Notes under the pieces: generated by a model
The model's database searches: none
What the model was told of the DNA's origin: nothing
What the model saw: the letters and a program-made list of their open reading frames with translations, nothing else
Made by a program: the position numbers and the translations under genes
Shown: in pieces, positions 1 through 9,091 of the stretch
How the letters are laid out: every line of letters starts with the position of its first letter
Numbering within the stretch: the stretch's first letter is position 1
Assembly (NCBI RefSeq): GCF_000821305.1
Contig: NZ_CCXK01000016.1
Location: forward strand, 361,033 to 425,032
DNA: 64,000 nt
Direction of reading: 5' to 3'
Source of the DNA: Clostridium culturomicium
GTDB taxonomy: Bacteria; Bacillota; Clostridia; Clostridiales; Clostridiaceae

Positions 1-173
1 CCAGATGTTATAGAAATTAAATCAGAGCATATCTTTAAAAACGTACTCTTTCCACTACCCGATTGTCCAACTATTGAAATACAATCACCTTTTTCAATAT
101 CTAGGGTTATACCATTTAAAATTTGAGTATTATCCGCTTCATAAGTTAAATTTTTTATACTTAATATAGCCAT
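1..173 (-). CDS. ABC transporter ATP-binding protein (5' part only, runs off the window)
   Basis: Reverse-strand reading frame starting with ATG at 173 behind a GGAGGG ribosome binding site and running off the left edge, so only about 57 N-terminal residues are visible. They contain a complete Walker A motif, GQSGSGKS, about 37 residues in, followed by TFLKICSDL as expected for the nucleotide-binding domain of an ABC ATPase. The short N-terminal lead (ILSIKNLTY) and the acidic strand before Walker A are typical of small export-type or YbbL/FetA-like ATPases, but the substrate cannot be told from this fragment. It lies downstream of the sugar-binding protein gene and is separated from it by a terminator, so it is probably a separate unit. 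Confidence 0.8.
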   Translation of the reverse strand, partial: MAILSIKNLTYEADNTQILNGITLDIEKGDCISIVGQSGSGKSTFLKICSDLISITS

Positions 174-289
174 ATTTTCCCTCCATTAGCTTGTTCTCCA
201 GTATCAATCTAAAGATATAATATCATAGCTCCTTGTTATTTAACACCTTGAAGCTATTATTAACCTTTTACAAGATGACTATAAAAAAA

Positions 290-323
290 TTAAGCTGTTA
301 AGAATCAGTTCTTAACAGCTTAA
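290..323 (-). terminator. Rho-independent terminator after the sugar-binding protein gene
   Basis: Long perfect hairpin with arms AAGCTGTTAAGAA and TTCTTAACAGCTT, followed on the minus strand by a run of T residues. It sits just past the stop codon of the binding-protein gene and probably closes the glycan operon. Confidence 0.85.
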
Positions 324-344
324 TTATCTAATTTAAATATTTAA

Positions 345-1721
345 CTATTTTATTATAGCAGCTCTCATTTTGTCAGTTGCATCTTGTAAGTCCTTCTGCC
401 ATTGTTCAACAGTCTTATCTCCACTCATTATAGAGTCGATAGTTCCACACCAAACTGCTTTGTAATCTAAGCCTTCAACAGCTTCAGTTCCTACAAAGCT
501 TCCCATTACTGGAAGAGCTCCATTATCATATACTTGTAATAATTCAACTTGAAGTGGCTCTAAGTGGTTTTTAGCTATTTCAATTGCTCCAACTACTGGT
601 ACAGCAGCTTTTGCTTTTTCAGCAATTATTTCAACTGCTTCATCACTGTACATATATGCCATGAATTTCTTAGCTAAATCAGCATTTTTTGCATCAGCTG
701 GAATATACATTTGCTCAAAGAAGTTGTAAGAGTATGAATCTCCACCCTTTTCAAATGCTGGGTAAGCCATGAAGCCCCATTCAAATCCGTCTGCTCTTGG
801 AGCATCCTTCATTTCGTCTGGAAGCCAGTTTCCGTTAGGTACAAATAAAGCTTTGTTGTCTAAGATTAATTGTTGGTTTTTAGTAAAGCTTTGGCCATTT
901 GCATTAGATACTACTGATGGCTCTATATAATCTTTTAATTTACCAATTGTTTTTAAAACTTTAGTTCCAACTTCGCCAGTCCAGAAGCCTTCGCCGTAGT
1001 TGTTAAATTCATTGTAAGCATCAATTCCGCCTGCTGCAGCTATCATAGCTGGGAATACAGCATCAAAGTATCCAGCAACTGGATAAGAGAATAAGTATAT
1101 TCCATCAGCTTTAGCCTTATCGCCTAAAGCAAAGAACTCATCCCAAGTTGTTGGAAGCTCATAACCTTTTTCTTCAAATAATCCTTTATTATAGAATAAA
1201 CCTGTTGGACTATAGAATAAAGGTGCTAAATAAGTCTTACCATCTCCATATGGAGCAGTAGCTGTTGTGTCTAAGAATCCTGGAAGAATCTTATCTTCAA
1301 CTGTTACATCTTCTCCTGGAACAGTCATTTTTAATACATCAGAAAGATCAGTTAAAGCTTTTTCTTTAATAAATGTTTCAGTTAAAGCTTCTGGTCTTGA
1401 TGTTGCTAAGTATATTAAGTCTGGTACATTACCAGCTTGGATTTGAGGTCTTATTACTTCTTCAATATTAGATTCAGCAGTAACCTCAACTTTAACTCCT
1501 TCATTAGCAGCTTCAAATTTTTCTATTAATGGTGCCCAGAATTCGTCACCATATCCTCCCTTAAGAGCTGCAATTTTTAACACTTGTTCTTCAGCTGCAG
1601 GCTTGTCCCCACCTGTAGTATCACTTCCTGCTGAGTCATCCCCTGATTTACTAGAACATCCTACAAAAGTTGTAGCTGTTATAGCCATGGCTAATAGCAA
1701 TGATAATTTTTTAAATTTCAT
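345..1721 (-). CDS. Sugar ABC transporter substrate-binding lipoprotein (CUT1 type)
   Basis: 458-residue extracellular solute-binding protein of family 1. The N-terminus is a lipoprotein signal with lipobox FVGC, so Cys22 should be lipidated, followed by a Ser/Gly/Asp/Lys-rich linker. The body (LKIAALKGGYGDEFW, then FYSPTGLFYNKGLFEEKG and a WDEFFALGDKAK segment) is typical of oligosaccharide-binding proteins. It is the only binding protein in the locus and is the natural partner of the two permeases at 7223-9033; no dedicated ATPase is present, so a shared MsmK-type ATPase elsewhere is likely. It is separated from the mutase gene by about 320 bases and may have its own promoter, which would give the excess of binding protein commonly seen. 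Context suggests galacto-N-biose or lacto-N-biose as ligand; this is inference. Confidence 0.9.
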   Translation of the reverse strand: MKFKKLSLLLAMAITATTFVGCSSKSGDDSAGSDTTGGDKPAAEEQVLKIAALKGGYGDEFWAPLIEKFEAANEGVKVEVTAESNIEEVIRPQIQAGNVPDLIYLATSRPEALTETFIKEKALTDLSDVLKMTVPGEDVTVEDKILPGFLDTTATAPYGDGKTYLAPLFYSPTGLFYNKGLFEEKGYELPTTWDEFFALGDKAKADGIYLFSYPVAGYFDAVFPAMIAAAGGIDAYNEFNNYGEGFWTGEVGTKVLKTIGKLKDYIEPSVVSNANGQSFTKNQQLILDNKALFVPNGNWLPDEMKDAPRADGFEWGFMAYPAFEKGGDSYSYNFFEQMYIPADAKNADLAKKFMAYMYSDEAVEIIAEKAKAAVPVVGAIEIAKNHLEPLQVELLQVYDNGALPVMGSFVGTEAVEGLDYKAVWCGTIDSIMSGDKTVEQWQKDLQDATDKMRAAIIK

Positions 1722-1855
1722 AGTTATTTCCTCCTTAACCCTTATGCCTTAATTTTATTGAAAATTCTAAAGCTTTGCAATAAGCTTATTGTTTTTTTTG
1801 TTATATATCTTGCTGGATTAACAATTTAGCTATAAAGTTTTTAATAAATAAAAAA

Positions 1856-2020
1856 TTGTAGAATCATAAATAAATATCTAAGTACTTCAATAACTTTTCT
1901 ACTATAATAAAAATTTATTTTAGATTTCTAAAAAAACTCTTATAAAAATACCTGTACATATTTATTATTTTAAAGCTTTCTACTTTTATTATATTTCTTA
2001 GATACTACTTACAATTCTAC
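1856..2020. repeat. Degenerate inverted-repeat element in the gap before the binding-protein gene
   Basis: The 323-base gap between 1722 and 2044 has no gene. Its two ends are related in inverted orientation: the left end (from 1856, GTAGAATCATAAATAAATAT) and the right end (1995-2020, ending ACAATTCTAC) match imperfectly over about 25 bases. This looks like a decayed palindromic intergenic element, or an AT-rich leader with chance symmetry. The rest of the gap is AT-rich and probably holds the promoter of the binding-protein gene, but I could not fix it. Confidence 0.35.
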
Positions 2021-2044
2021 ACTTTTATATCTACATTTCTTCTT

Positions 2045-3460
2045 CTATACTAATTTCAATGCCTTTTCAACAATATTGGAAATCTCCTGTGCTTTTTCCT
2101 CTGTATCCATTTCAGCAAATACTCTTAGCACTGGTTCTGTTCCTGAGAACCTTATAATTACCCAGCCACCATTTTTAAAATATACTTTATATCCATCAAG
2201 ATATGAAACTTTTTCTATTTCATATGGAAAATCAATAGTTTCTTTATCAACCATAATAGCTTTCAGAAGAGCTTCTTTACGCTTTTGTGTTACTGAATAA
2301 TCATTTTCTGTCATATATAAACGTCCATACTCATTACAAATATCCTCATAGATTTCAGACAAAGATTTACCTGTTACTGCAATCATCTCTGTTAAAAGTG
2401 ATGCTGCATAAACTCCATCTTTTCCTTGAATATGCCCCTTCACGGTGAGACCTCCTGAAGATTCTCCCCCTATGATTGCATCTGTCTCTATCATTTTAGA
2501 TGAAATATGCTTAAACCCAACTGGAACCTCATAGCATTCTTCTCCAAAACTGGTTGCAACTCTATCTAAAAGATGTGTTGTTGCAATGTTTCTTACCACA
2601 GGTCCGTGCCAGCCTTTATATTTGACTAAATAGTAGTATAAAAGAACTAATATGTCATTCGGATGGAGAAATCTTCCATTATTATCTATAACTCCAAGTC
2701 TATCCGCATCACCATCAGTTGCTATTCCCATATCATAGTGTCCGTCTATCACATAATTCTGAAGTGCTCTTAAGTTTGCTGCATTTGGAGTAGGAAGTTT
2801 ACCACCAAATAGAGTATCATGTCTTTCATTTATAACATCTAGCTCGCATCTTGCTGTCATTAATATTGTTCTAAGGGAAGTCTGACTAACTCCATACATT
2901 GGGTCTAGAGCAATTTTAAGTCCTGCCTCTCTAATCTTCTCAACATCCACCTGTGATAAAATTTCATCTATATATTCATTAAATGGATTATGAATTTCAA
3001 CCAATTGCTTTTCAACAGCTTCCTCAAAATCTATTGATTTTAATGCTTCATCCTCTAAAGCTCCAATATACTTTTCAACATCTTTTGTAGTAACTTCATC
3101 TGCATCTCTTCCACCCTTTATAAATAGTTTAACACCATTATAAAGTGCTGGGTTATGGCTGGCAGTTACCGCCATTCCATAGTCAAGATTCAGCCTCTTA
3201 ACCTCAAACATAATCATAGGTGTTGGTACTGGCTTATCAATTAAAAGCACCTTTATACCTTCCTCTGCAAACACACCTGCTGCCCACTGTGAAGCTTCTC
3301 GTGATAAAAATCTTCTATCGTACCCTAAAACAATAGTTTTTTCTTTTACTTCTTCAACCTTCATTTTTCTGGCAACAGCTCTAGCTAACTGCTCAACATT
3401 GTTCTTTGTAAATTCATCCCCTATGATGGCTCTGAAACCACCTGTACCAAATTTTATCAT
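2045..3460 (-). CDS. Alpha-phosphohexomutase (phosphoglucomutase/phosphomannomutase family)
   Basis: 471-residue cytosolic mutase that interconverts hexose 1- and 6-phosphates. All four signature sites are visible: the phosphoserine loop TASHNP with Ser101, the metal loop DGDADR at 249-254, the sugar-specificity loop GGESSGG at 331-337, and the phosphate-binding loop RFSGTEP at 437-443. Length is normal for the family. It lies 24 bases downstream of the NahK-like kinase, so the likely job here is converting the kinase product (N-acetylhexosamine 1-phosphate) to the 6-phosphate, or glucose 1-phosphate to glucose 6-phosphate. The sequence alone does not decide between gluco-, manno- and N-acetylgluco- substrates. 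Confidence 0.88.
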   Translation of the reverse strand: MIKFGTGGFRAIIGDEFTKNNVEQLARAVARKMKVEEVKEKTIVLGYDRRFLSREASQWAAGVFAEEGIKVLLIDKPVPTPMIMFEVKRLNLDYGMAVTASHNPALYNGVKLFIKGGRDADEVTTKDVEKYIGALEDEALKSIDFEEAVEKQLVEIHNPFNEYIDEILSQVDVEKIREAGLKIALDPMYGVSQTSLRTILMTARCELDVINERHDTLFGGKLPTPNAANLRALQNYVIDGHYDMGIATDGDADRLGVIDNNGRFLHPNDILVLLYYYLVKYKGWHGPVVRNIATTHLLDRVATSFGEECYEVPVGFKHISSKMIETDAIIGGESSGGLTVKGHIQGKDGVYAASLLTEMIAVTGKSLSEIYEDICNEYGRLYMTENDYSVTQKRKEALLKAIMVDKETIDFPYEIEKVSYLDGYKVYFKNGGWVIIRFSGTEPVLRVFAEMDTEEKAQEISNIVEKALKLV

Positions 3461-3484
3461 ATCTTCCCCTTCTTTCAGCTAAAC

Positions 3485-4600
3485 TTAAACACCACTACAC
3501 ATTTTCACTATTTCATTAAGCTTTGACCACTTTTTCTCCATATCTGCAACAAGCTTCAATTGTGTTCTTGTACGATATAGATTTTGCTTGTCATAGCTTG
3601 TTTTATAATACACATCTCCATTTAAATAATCTCCAAGGAACCTTATTCCCTGTTCCAAAATAATAACCTTTGCCCCCATTGGAAGCATTTCAATTTCTTT
3701 TTCCGTCAGCACTCCTGCTGAACCTTCAATAAACCCTTTTGTAAAAGCTTCAAATAGTTCTAAGTCCACATATACTTTATCTAAGTCTTTCTCATCTTCT
3801 GCTGCATAGGTAGAACCACTTCTTATTGCATCTCCAAAATCATAAAGTGACAGCCCAGGCATAACCGTATCTAAATCTATGATACAGATACCTTCCTTTG
3901 TATCTTTATCCAGAAGAATATTCCCTATCTTTGTATCATTGTGTGTTACCCTTAAAGGAAGCTCACCAGACTCAAGGAGGTCTACTAAAGCTGCAGTGTC
4001 CTCTTCTCTATCTAAAATAAATTTAATATCCTCTTCAACTTCACTTCTTCTTCCAGCTACGTCCTTTTCAACAGCCTCTAGAAACGACTTAAATCTTTCC
4101 TTTGTATTATGAAAGTTTGGTATTGACTCAAATAAGGTGTCAGCTTTATATTTCGAAAGCATATTTTGAAAACCGCCAAAGGCTTTACCCGTTTTATATA
4201 AATCTTCTTTACACTCAATAACCTCAGAGGTTATTGAATTCTCAATAAACAATATACCTCTCCAGTAATTCCCCTTAGAGTCTTTAACAAAACTATTTCC
4301 ATCTTTTGTCTTAACTACTGTTATGGTTTCTCTCAACGGATTGCCGCCTCTGCTTTCAACTACATCTTTTAAGTAATCACATACATTGCAGTAATTTTCC
4401 ATTAACTTTTCTACATTTTTAAAAATATCATGATTTATTCTTTGAAGGATATATTTTTCTCGTTTCTCAGCATTTTCTGTTACCACTAGAAAGGTATCAT
4501 TAATGTGTCCACCCCCAAAAGGTTTTACTTCAACAATGTCACCTTTAAAGTCAATGGCTTCAACAGCTTCTTTAACTATATCCAAATATTTATTTTCCAT
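3485..4600 (-). CDS. nahK: N-acetylhexosamine 1-kinase-like phosphotransferase (APH fold)
   Basis: 371-residue kinase of the aminoglycoside phosphotransferase fold. The N-lobe has a Gly-rich segment (FGGGHINDTF), the catalytic loop reads THNDTKIGN at 219-227, and the Mg-binding motif is IDLDT at 241-245. In bifidobacterial and clostridial lacto-N-biose loci the matching enzyme, NahK, phosphorylates the anomeric position of GlcNAc or GalNAc released by the GH112 phosphorylase. Here the gene is in the same operon, between phosphorylase and mutase, which is the main reason for the call. Start ATG follows an AAGGGGGC ribosome binding site. A homoserine-kinase-like activity is the main alternative but does not fit the context. 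Confidence 0.8.
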   Translation of the reverse strand: MENKYLDIVKEAVEAIDFKGDIVEVKPFGGGHINDTFLVVTENAEKREKYILQRINHDIFKNVEKLMENYCNVCDYLKDVVESRGGNPLRETITVVKTKDGNSFVKDSKGNYWRGILFIENSITSEVIECKEDLYKTGKAFGGFQNMLSKYKADTLFESIPNFHNTKERFKSFLEAVEKDVAGRRSEVEEDIKFILDREEDTAALVDLLESGELPLRVTHNDTKIGNILLDKDTKEGICIIDLDTVMPGLSLYDFGDAIRSGSTYAAEDEKDLDKVYVDLELFEAFTKGFIEGSAGVLTEKEIEMLPMGAKVIILEQGIRFLGDYLNGDVYYKTSYDKQNLYRTRTQLKLVADMEKKWSKLNEIVKMCSGV

Positions 4601-4622
4601 TTAACTTCTGCCCCCTTATTAA

Positions 4623-4823
4623 TTAAGAATGTAGAATTAAGAATGTAGAATGATGGATAAAATTTCTTTGGAATTTCTTTTAGATATTTACCTTGCCAAA
4701 TTTTCAATTTTGTAAGATAAACCACATAATTTACACTTCTCCATCAAAATCAATTTAAAGTTTAGACAAGCAAAGTGAGGAGAAACTTCCTTCATACTTA
4801 ATTCTAAATTCAGGCATACTTAA
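4623..4823. repeat. MITE-like element with terminal inverted repeats, inside the glycan operon
   Basis: About 200 bases with no reading frame, bounded by related inverted ends. The left end carries TTAAGAATG twice within 23 bases (4623-4645); the right end (4793-4823), read on the other strand, carries TTAAGTATG twice around the shared core TAGAATTAAG. The right end has about 8 extra bases between the two units. The element lies between the kinase gene and the small membrane protein gene. Such elements are common in clostridial intergenic DNA; no transposase is linked to it here. Confidence 0.5.
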
Positions 4824-4835
4824 TTGTATTCATAG

Positions 4836-4858
4836 AAAGGCTATCAAAATGATAGCCT
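4836..4858 (-). terminator. Hairpin after the small membrane protein gene
   Basis: Perfect 10-bp stem (AAGGCTATCA / TGATAGCCTT) just past the stop codon of the 52-residue protein. The T-tract is short, so it may be a leaky terminator or a processing or stability hairpin that lowers expression of the downstream kinase and mutase genes. Confidence 0.55.
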
Positions 4859-4864
4859 TCCCAC

Positions 4865-5023
4865 TTATTGATAACCCTTATTGTAAATATATAACTCTGA
4901 TAATAAAACAGCTGCTCCTATAAACATCATAACTAGCCCTTTATAATCTGGTACTCTATTACCCTTTATTACTAAAGTCATAGATACTATAAATATTACT
5001 AGATAAATTAACTTTTTAATCAT
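4865..5023 (-). CDS. Small hypothetical membrane protein (52 residues)
   Basis: Short gene starting with ATG at 5023 after a GAGGTGG ribosome binding site, 30 bases downstream of the phosphorylase gene. The protein begins MIKKLIYLVIFIVSM, has a short polar turn (KGNRVPDYKG) and a second hydrophobic stretch (LVMMFIGAAVLLSELYIY), so two membrane segments are predicted. I recall similar small proteins (DUF6903-like) beside clostridial GH112 genes, but no function is known to me. Its place in the operon suggests a helper role for the transporter or simply a conserved passenger. Confidence 0.7.
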   Translation of the reverse strand: MIKKLIYLVIFIVSMTLVIKGNRVPDYKGLVMMFIGAAVLLSELYIYNKGYQ

Positions 5024-5053
5024 ATTATCCACCTCTTGGCTCTTAAATTTAAC

Positions 5054-7210
5054 CTAGATATTCATCCATCTTATTTCACATGGTTTAAGGTCAATACTGA
5101 TAGCTTTTCCTTGTCCATCATATACCATGGTGCTTTGTGATTCCATTGTATTATTTATTACTGCATATTTCTTAGTATCTAAGTACGCTGATACTTCACA
5201 ATTTAAGTTGTCTGCATACCATTTTTTCATTTCACTTTCCTTATGAGCTGCATAGTAGAAACTTCTCATAAGAATACGAGTATTTTGTGGTGAATATGGA
5301 CATCCTGATATATACACCGCTCTACCTTTTCCATAATCATTAGAAGACATTAATAACTCACCATTTTCATAAGTGATAATTTCTGTTGATGCCTTAGTTG
5401 CATATATATTCTTTTGACTTTCGCCAAAATCGATTGCCTCTATCACATCTTCAGTTATAAAGTGTTTATCTAATGCAGTTTTAAAATATTTATCTGTGCT
5501 TAATGAGAAGCCAAGCTCCTTATCAACACCAAGTGCTTCTGCTAATTGGAAGAAGTGTCCACCTTTTAACACTGCTGAAGGTTCTCCAATTCCAACAAAG
5601 CCTCCACCGTTATAAATCCACTGTCTTACTGTTGTTATAACCTGTGGATCAAGCCATGTATCTCCCCCACTGAAGGCTGTTCCAGCATCCCCAGCATTTA
5701 TTATTACATCAATATCACTTGGGATTCCATTTTCTTTTATATCTTCAAAGCTGATGAAGTTTACATCTACGCTCATTCCACTTAAAGATTCAATTACTCC
5801 AAGATAAGTGTATATTTGCTTGTACCATAAAGCGTGAGCTACCATATGAGTCTGCCATGAGCGAAGCTTACCCCAGCAGTTCAATACCGCAACCTTTAAT
5901 CCACAGTATGGCTTGCTTCCTGCAATGTTATCATAAATATCTCTAAACTCATTACATACACCCTCGATGTACTCTACAAACTTAGGGAATTTATAAGCTA
6001 ATGATAAGTAACCACCGTAACCAATTCTATCAAGAGGCTTTCTCATAATAGCACGACGGGCAGTTATCCAGTTTTCCTTAGCTTCAATAGTTGGGTCATT
6101 TCCCTCATAGAAGGTATCTGGGAAGAAGTACGGTAAAAATCTTCCTTCTGTATACTTAACTCCAGGTATGTCAGCAATCATTCTTAAGGTTGCTCCACCA
6201 CCTACTGAACCAACAACTCCGTCCATTCCTATACTCTCAAAATACTTACCATATGGCTCTGTACCAATCCAGTTATCTCCAAGGAACATCATTGCCTCTC
6301 TGCCATCTTCATGTACTATATCAACAAGTTTCTTCACATTTTCAGATACAAACTGTTGTTGGAAATCTATATAATCCATGTACTGTTTTGAAGGAACCCT
6401 AAAAGCTGAATTATAATATCCTTCATCGATGATATCTTCTGGTCTTAATCTATAACCTTTTGCTTTTTCAAAAGCTTCAAGAGCCTCTGGACTTACACTT
6501 GAGCTATATCCAAACCAATCTACAAACTTCTCCTTAGCCAAATCATTAAATACTAAAGTAAAATGATAGAAGAAAGTTGTGAAACGAACCACGTTAGACT
6601 CTGGATGCTCATCTAACCATTTGTACATCGCCTTAAAGATATACTCATTTGTCTTCGGCTTTCTTGCATCGAAAGGCATTTCATGAGGCTTATCTCCCCA
6701 ATTGTTTGTAATATGGTTATACATTTGTGTTGGGTCCCAAATACAGTATGCTAAGAATGATACTGTATACTCATGCCAACTTTTAGCACCTTCAATAGTT
6801 ACAGTTTGAGCTTCTTCATCATAGCTCCAGCTATCTACTCCTACTACTTCATCCGTAGTTCTATCTATTACTTCCCACCAGGTTTTTATATCATGGTAAG
6901 TATCTGGCTGAACCTGCTCTGCAAAGTAACCATTCATTATGTTTATTGTTAAGGTTTCACCTGCAGCCACATGATGCTTTGTCATTAAATATGTCTGTTG
7001 TAACTCTTCCTTATTTGCTTCTGCCCAGGCATTATCTCCACGTGCAACAAAATAAGTAGAGTATATTCTTTCTGCTAAACCTTTTATTTCTCTTGGAAGC
7101 TTAAAACCGTCGCAGTCTCTTATTGCGTCCGCTCCCCATTTTTCTACTATTTCTAAGGTTTCTTTTATAAAATTATCATCCGTAGGTATTGTAACTCTTC
7201 CCTTTGACAT
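5054..7210 (-). CDS. lnpA: 1,3-beta-galactosyl-N-acetylhexosamine phosphorylase (GH112)
   Basis: 718-residue cytosolic enzyme with the length and sequence of the GH112 family: it phosphorolyses galacto-N-biose and lacto-N-biose to galactose 1-phosphate and GalNAc or GlcNAc. Recognisable blocks are the N-terminal WGADAIRDCDG, the central GDNWIGTEPYGK segment (the area that carries the general-acid Asp in studied members) and a C-terminal beta-rich part ending in IDLKPCEIRWMNI. No signal peptide, as expected for an enzyme acting on imported disaccharide. It follows the two permease genes by 12 bases. No galT/galE (LnpB/LnpD-type) genes are present, so galactose 1-phosphate must be handled by enzymes encoded elsewhere. 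Family preference between the two disaccharides is not settled by sequence alone. Confidence 0.92.
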   Translation of the reverse strand: MSKGRVTIPTDDNFIKETLEIVEKWGADAIRDCDGFKLPREIKGLAERIYSTYFVARGDNAWAEANKEELQQTYLMTKHHVAAGETLTINIMNGYFAEQVQPDTYHDIKTWWEVIDRTTDEVVGVDSWSYDEEAQTVTIEGAKSWHEYTVSFLAYCIWDPTQMYNHITNNWGDKPHEMPFDARKPKTNEYIFKAMYKWLDEHPESNVVRFTTFFYHFTLVFNDLAKEKFVDWFGYSSSVSPEALEAFEKAKGYRLRPEDIIDEGYYNSAFRVPSKQYMDYIDFQQQFVSENVKKLVDIVHEDGREAMMFLGDNWIGTEPYGKYFESIGMDGVVGSVGGGATLRMIADIPGVKYTEGRFLPYFFPDTFYEGNDPTIEAKENWITARRAIMRKPLDRIGYGGYLSLAYKFPKFVEYIEGVCNEFRDIYDNIAGSKPYCGLKVAVLNCWGKLRSWQTHMVAHALWYKQIYTYLGVIESLSGMSVDVNFISFEDIKENGIPSDIDVIINAGDAGTAFSGGDTWLDPQVITTVRQWIYNGGGFVGIGEPSAVLKGGHFFQLAEALGVDKELGFSLSTDKYFKTALDKHFITEDVIEAIDFGESQKNIYATKASTEIITYENGELLMSSNDYGKGRAVYISGCPYSPQNTRILMRSFYYAAHKESEMKKWYADNLNCEVSAYLDTKKYAVINNTMESQSTMVYDGQGKAISIDLKPCEIRWMNI

Positions 7211-7222
7211 TCTGTCTTCCCC

Positions 7223-8128
7223 CTATTCTTTCAGTCCACCAATAGACATACCTTCTGTAAGCTTCTTCTGAACTATAATATATAAAATTATTGTTGGCAC
7301 CATTACTATAACTAAACCTGCATAAAGTGCACCATAGTCCGTTGCCGTCTTTTGAACCTGGAATAGATTTAAAAGTCCAACTGGTAATGTTTTCGATGAG
7401 TTTGGAAGCATTGTTAATGCAATAATATACTCATTCCAGAAAGATAAGAAATTAAATAGAATAACCGTTATAATACTTGGCTTAGCCATTGGTATAATAA
7501 CCTTTTTTAATGTTTGGAAGTAGCTGCAGCCATCGATTTCTGCTGCTTCTTCATAAGACTTAGAAATCGTCTTTAAGTAGTTTGATAAAAGATATATGGT
7601 AAATGGTAAGTGGGTTGCTGCATAAATCAGTGCCAGTACCACTTTGCTATCTAAAAATACGGTCATGGACATTGGCAATGCAAACATCTGTCTAACTAGC
7701 TTTTCTCCATCTAGAACCAATAAGAATATTGGTACTACAATATAGTTAACGTTGATGAATAATCCTGCAGAAAATATACCATTTATTAATTTATTTCCTT
7801 TGAAATCGAATCTTGCTAATACATAAGCAGCTGGTATAGCAACTGCTAAAAGAATAACTAACGCTAAAGCCGTTACAAAAATAGAATTTAAGAAATACTC
7901 TCCCATTTTAGCTTCTACAAAAGCCTTTTGGAAGTTCTGCCAATAGAAGCCCTCTGGCAATGCCCATGGGTTTCCGTAGAACTCCGACTTATGTTTGATT
8001 GATGCTAAAATTGACCATCCAAGAGGTATTATTATACTTAATGCAAAGGCACCTAAACAAAAGTAGGTAAAGAACTTAACCAATTGATCTACTGACATAT
8101 TATTAAACTTTTTCTTCATATTCTTCAC
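7223..8128 (-). CDS. Sugar ABC transporter permease, MalG/CUT1 type
   Basis: Inner-membrane permease of about 301 residues with six predicted membrane segments and the ABC-coupling EAA loop EAAEIDGCSYFQTLKKVIIP. The longer frame opens at 8170, but the best start is GTG at 8128: a strong AGGAGG lies exactly 7 bases upstream and overlaps the stop of the first permease gene, whereas ATG at 8119 is 16 bases away. The overlap suggests translational coupling. It would form the heteromeric channel with the neighbouring permease and use the lipoprotein at 345-1721. Confidence 0.9.
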   Translation of the reverse strand: MKNMKKKFNNMSVDQLVKFFTYFCLGAFALSIIIPLGWSILASIKHKSEFYGNPWALPEGFYWQNFQKAFVEAKMGEYFLNSIFVTALALVILLAVAIPAAYVLARFDFKGNKLINGIFSAGLFINVNYIVVPIFLLVLDGEKLVRQMFALPMSMTVFLDSKVVLALIYAATHLPFTIYLLSNYLKTISKSYEEAAEIDGCSYFQTLKKVIIPMAKPSIITVILFNFLSFWNEYIIALTMLPNSSKTLPVGLLNLFQVQKTATDYGALYAGLVIVMVPTIILYIIVQKKLTEGMSIGGLKE

Positions 8129-8139
8129 ATTAACACCTC

Positions 8140-9033
8140 CTAAAACTGTATTGTATCTCTCTTGGTACATTTATTGATAACAAGAGATAAACCAAAAGAG
8201 AATAGGAATATAACTACTCCAATAGCCATTCCATATCCATAAGCTGAATTAGAGTACGCCTGCTTGTACATATAACTTAAAAGCACCTCTGAAGAGCCAT
8301 CTGGTCCTCCACTTGTCATTACCTTTACAAACAAGAAACTTAAGTTAATACTGCTTATAATAAAGAAGGTTAATGTTGTTCTAACTGTGTTCCACACAAG
8401 TGGTAAAGTTATATTAAAGAATTGATATGACTTTGAAGCTCCTTCTAAATCTGCAGCCTCATATAAACTCTTTGGAATACTACTCATCCCAGCCATATAC
8501 ATAACCATGTAATAACCAACTGCTTGCCATATCATAGCAATGGCAATGCACCATATTACCGCTTTTTGATCTCCAAGCCACATTCGCTGAAAGTTCTCTA
8601 GGTTGAAGAACCCTAAGGTTGCATTGACTATACCTGTATTTGCATCTAATATAGCTGAGAATATTGCTGATATAACAACAACTGATAATATATTAGGCAG
8701 GTAGAATATTATTCTAAAGAAATTTTTAAACTTAATGTCATCTCGTGATAAAATTGCAGCTAGTGCAATAGCTAGAACTAACGTAACAATAGTTACTATC
8801 ACAATTAAGAATAATGTATTTTTTAGTGATCTTACAAAATTCATATCTTGGAATAGTATTTTAAAGTTATTTAGGCCTACAAACTTTTTATTATTAGTAA
8901 GTCCACCCCATTTGAACAAAGACATCCAAAAGACATTTATAGTTGGTATAACCATAAATATAATGAATAAAACTAACGCTGGTAATACTGATAGCGTTAC
9001 AAATAATCCTTTACCTCGACTTCTCTTTTTCAT
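8140..9033 (-). CDS. Sugar ABC transporter permease, MalF/CUT1 type
   Basis: Permease of 297 residues with about six membrane segments and EAA loop EAADLEGASKSYQFFNITLP. The open frame extends to a GTG at 9057, but ATG at 9033 is preceded by AAGGGG at good spacing and begins with the usual basic stretch MKKRSRGKG, so 9033 is taken as the start. First gene of the glycan operon, transcribed away from the divergent AraC gene; two dyad symmetries in the gap are candidate operators. Confidence 0.9.
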   Translation of the reverse strand: MKKRSRGKGLFVTLSVLPALVLFIIFMVIPTINVFWMSLFKWGGLTNNKKFVGLNNFKILFQDMNFVRSLKNTLFLIVIVTIVTLVLAIALAAILSRDDIKFKNFFRIIFYLPNILSVVVISAIFSAILDANTGIVNATLGFFNLENFQRMWLGDQKAVIWCIAIAMIWQAVGYYMVMYMAGMSSIPKSLYEAADLEGASKSYQFFNITLPLVWNTVRTTLTFFIISSINLSFLFVKVMTSGGPDGSSEVLLSYMYKQAYSNSAYGYGMAIGVVIFLFSFGLSLVINKCTKRDTIQF

Positions 9034-9091
9034 AAATATTTCCCCTTCCCAATTCACCCATTATAATTATTTTATTAATTTGAAATCTTTT

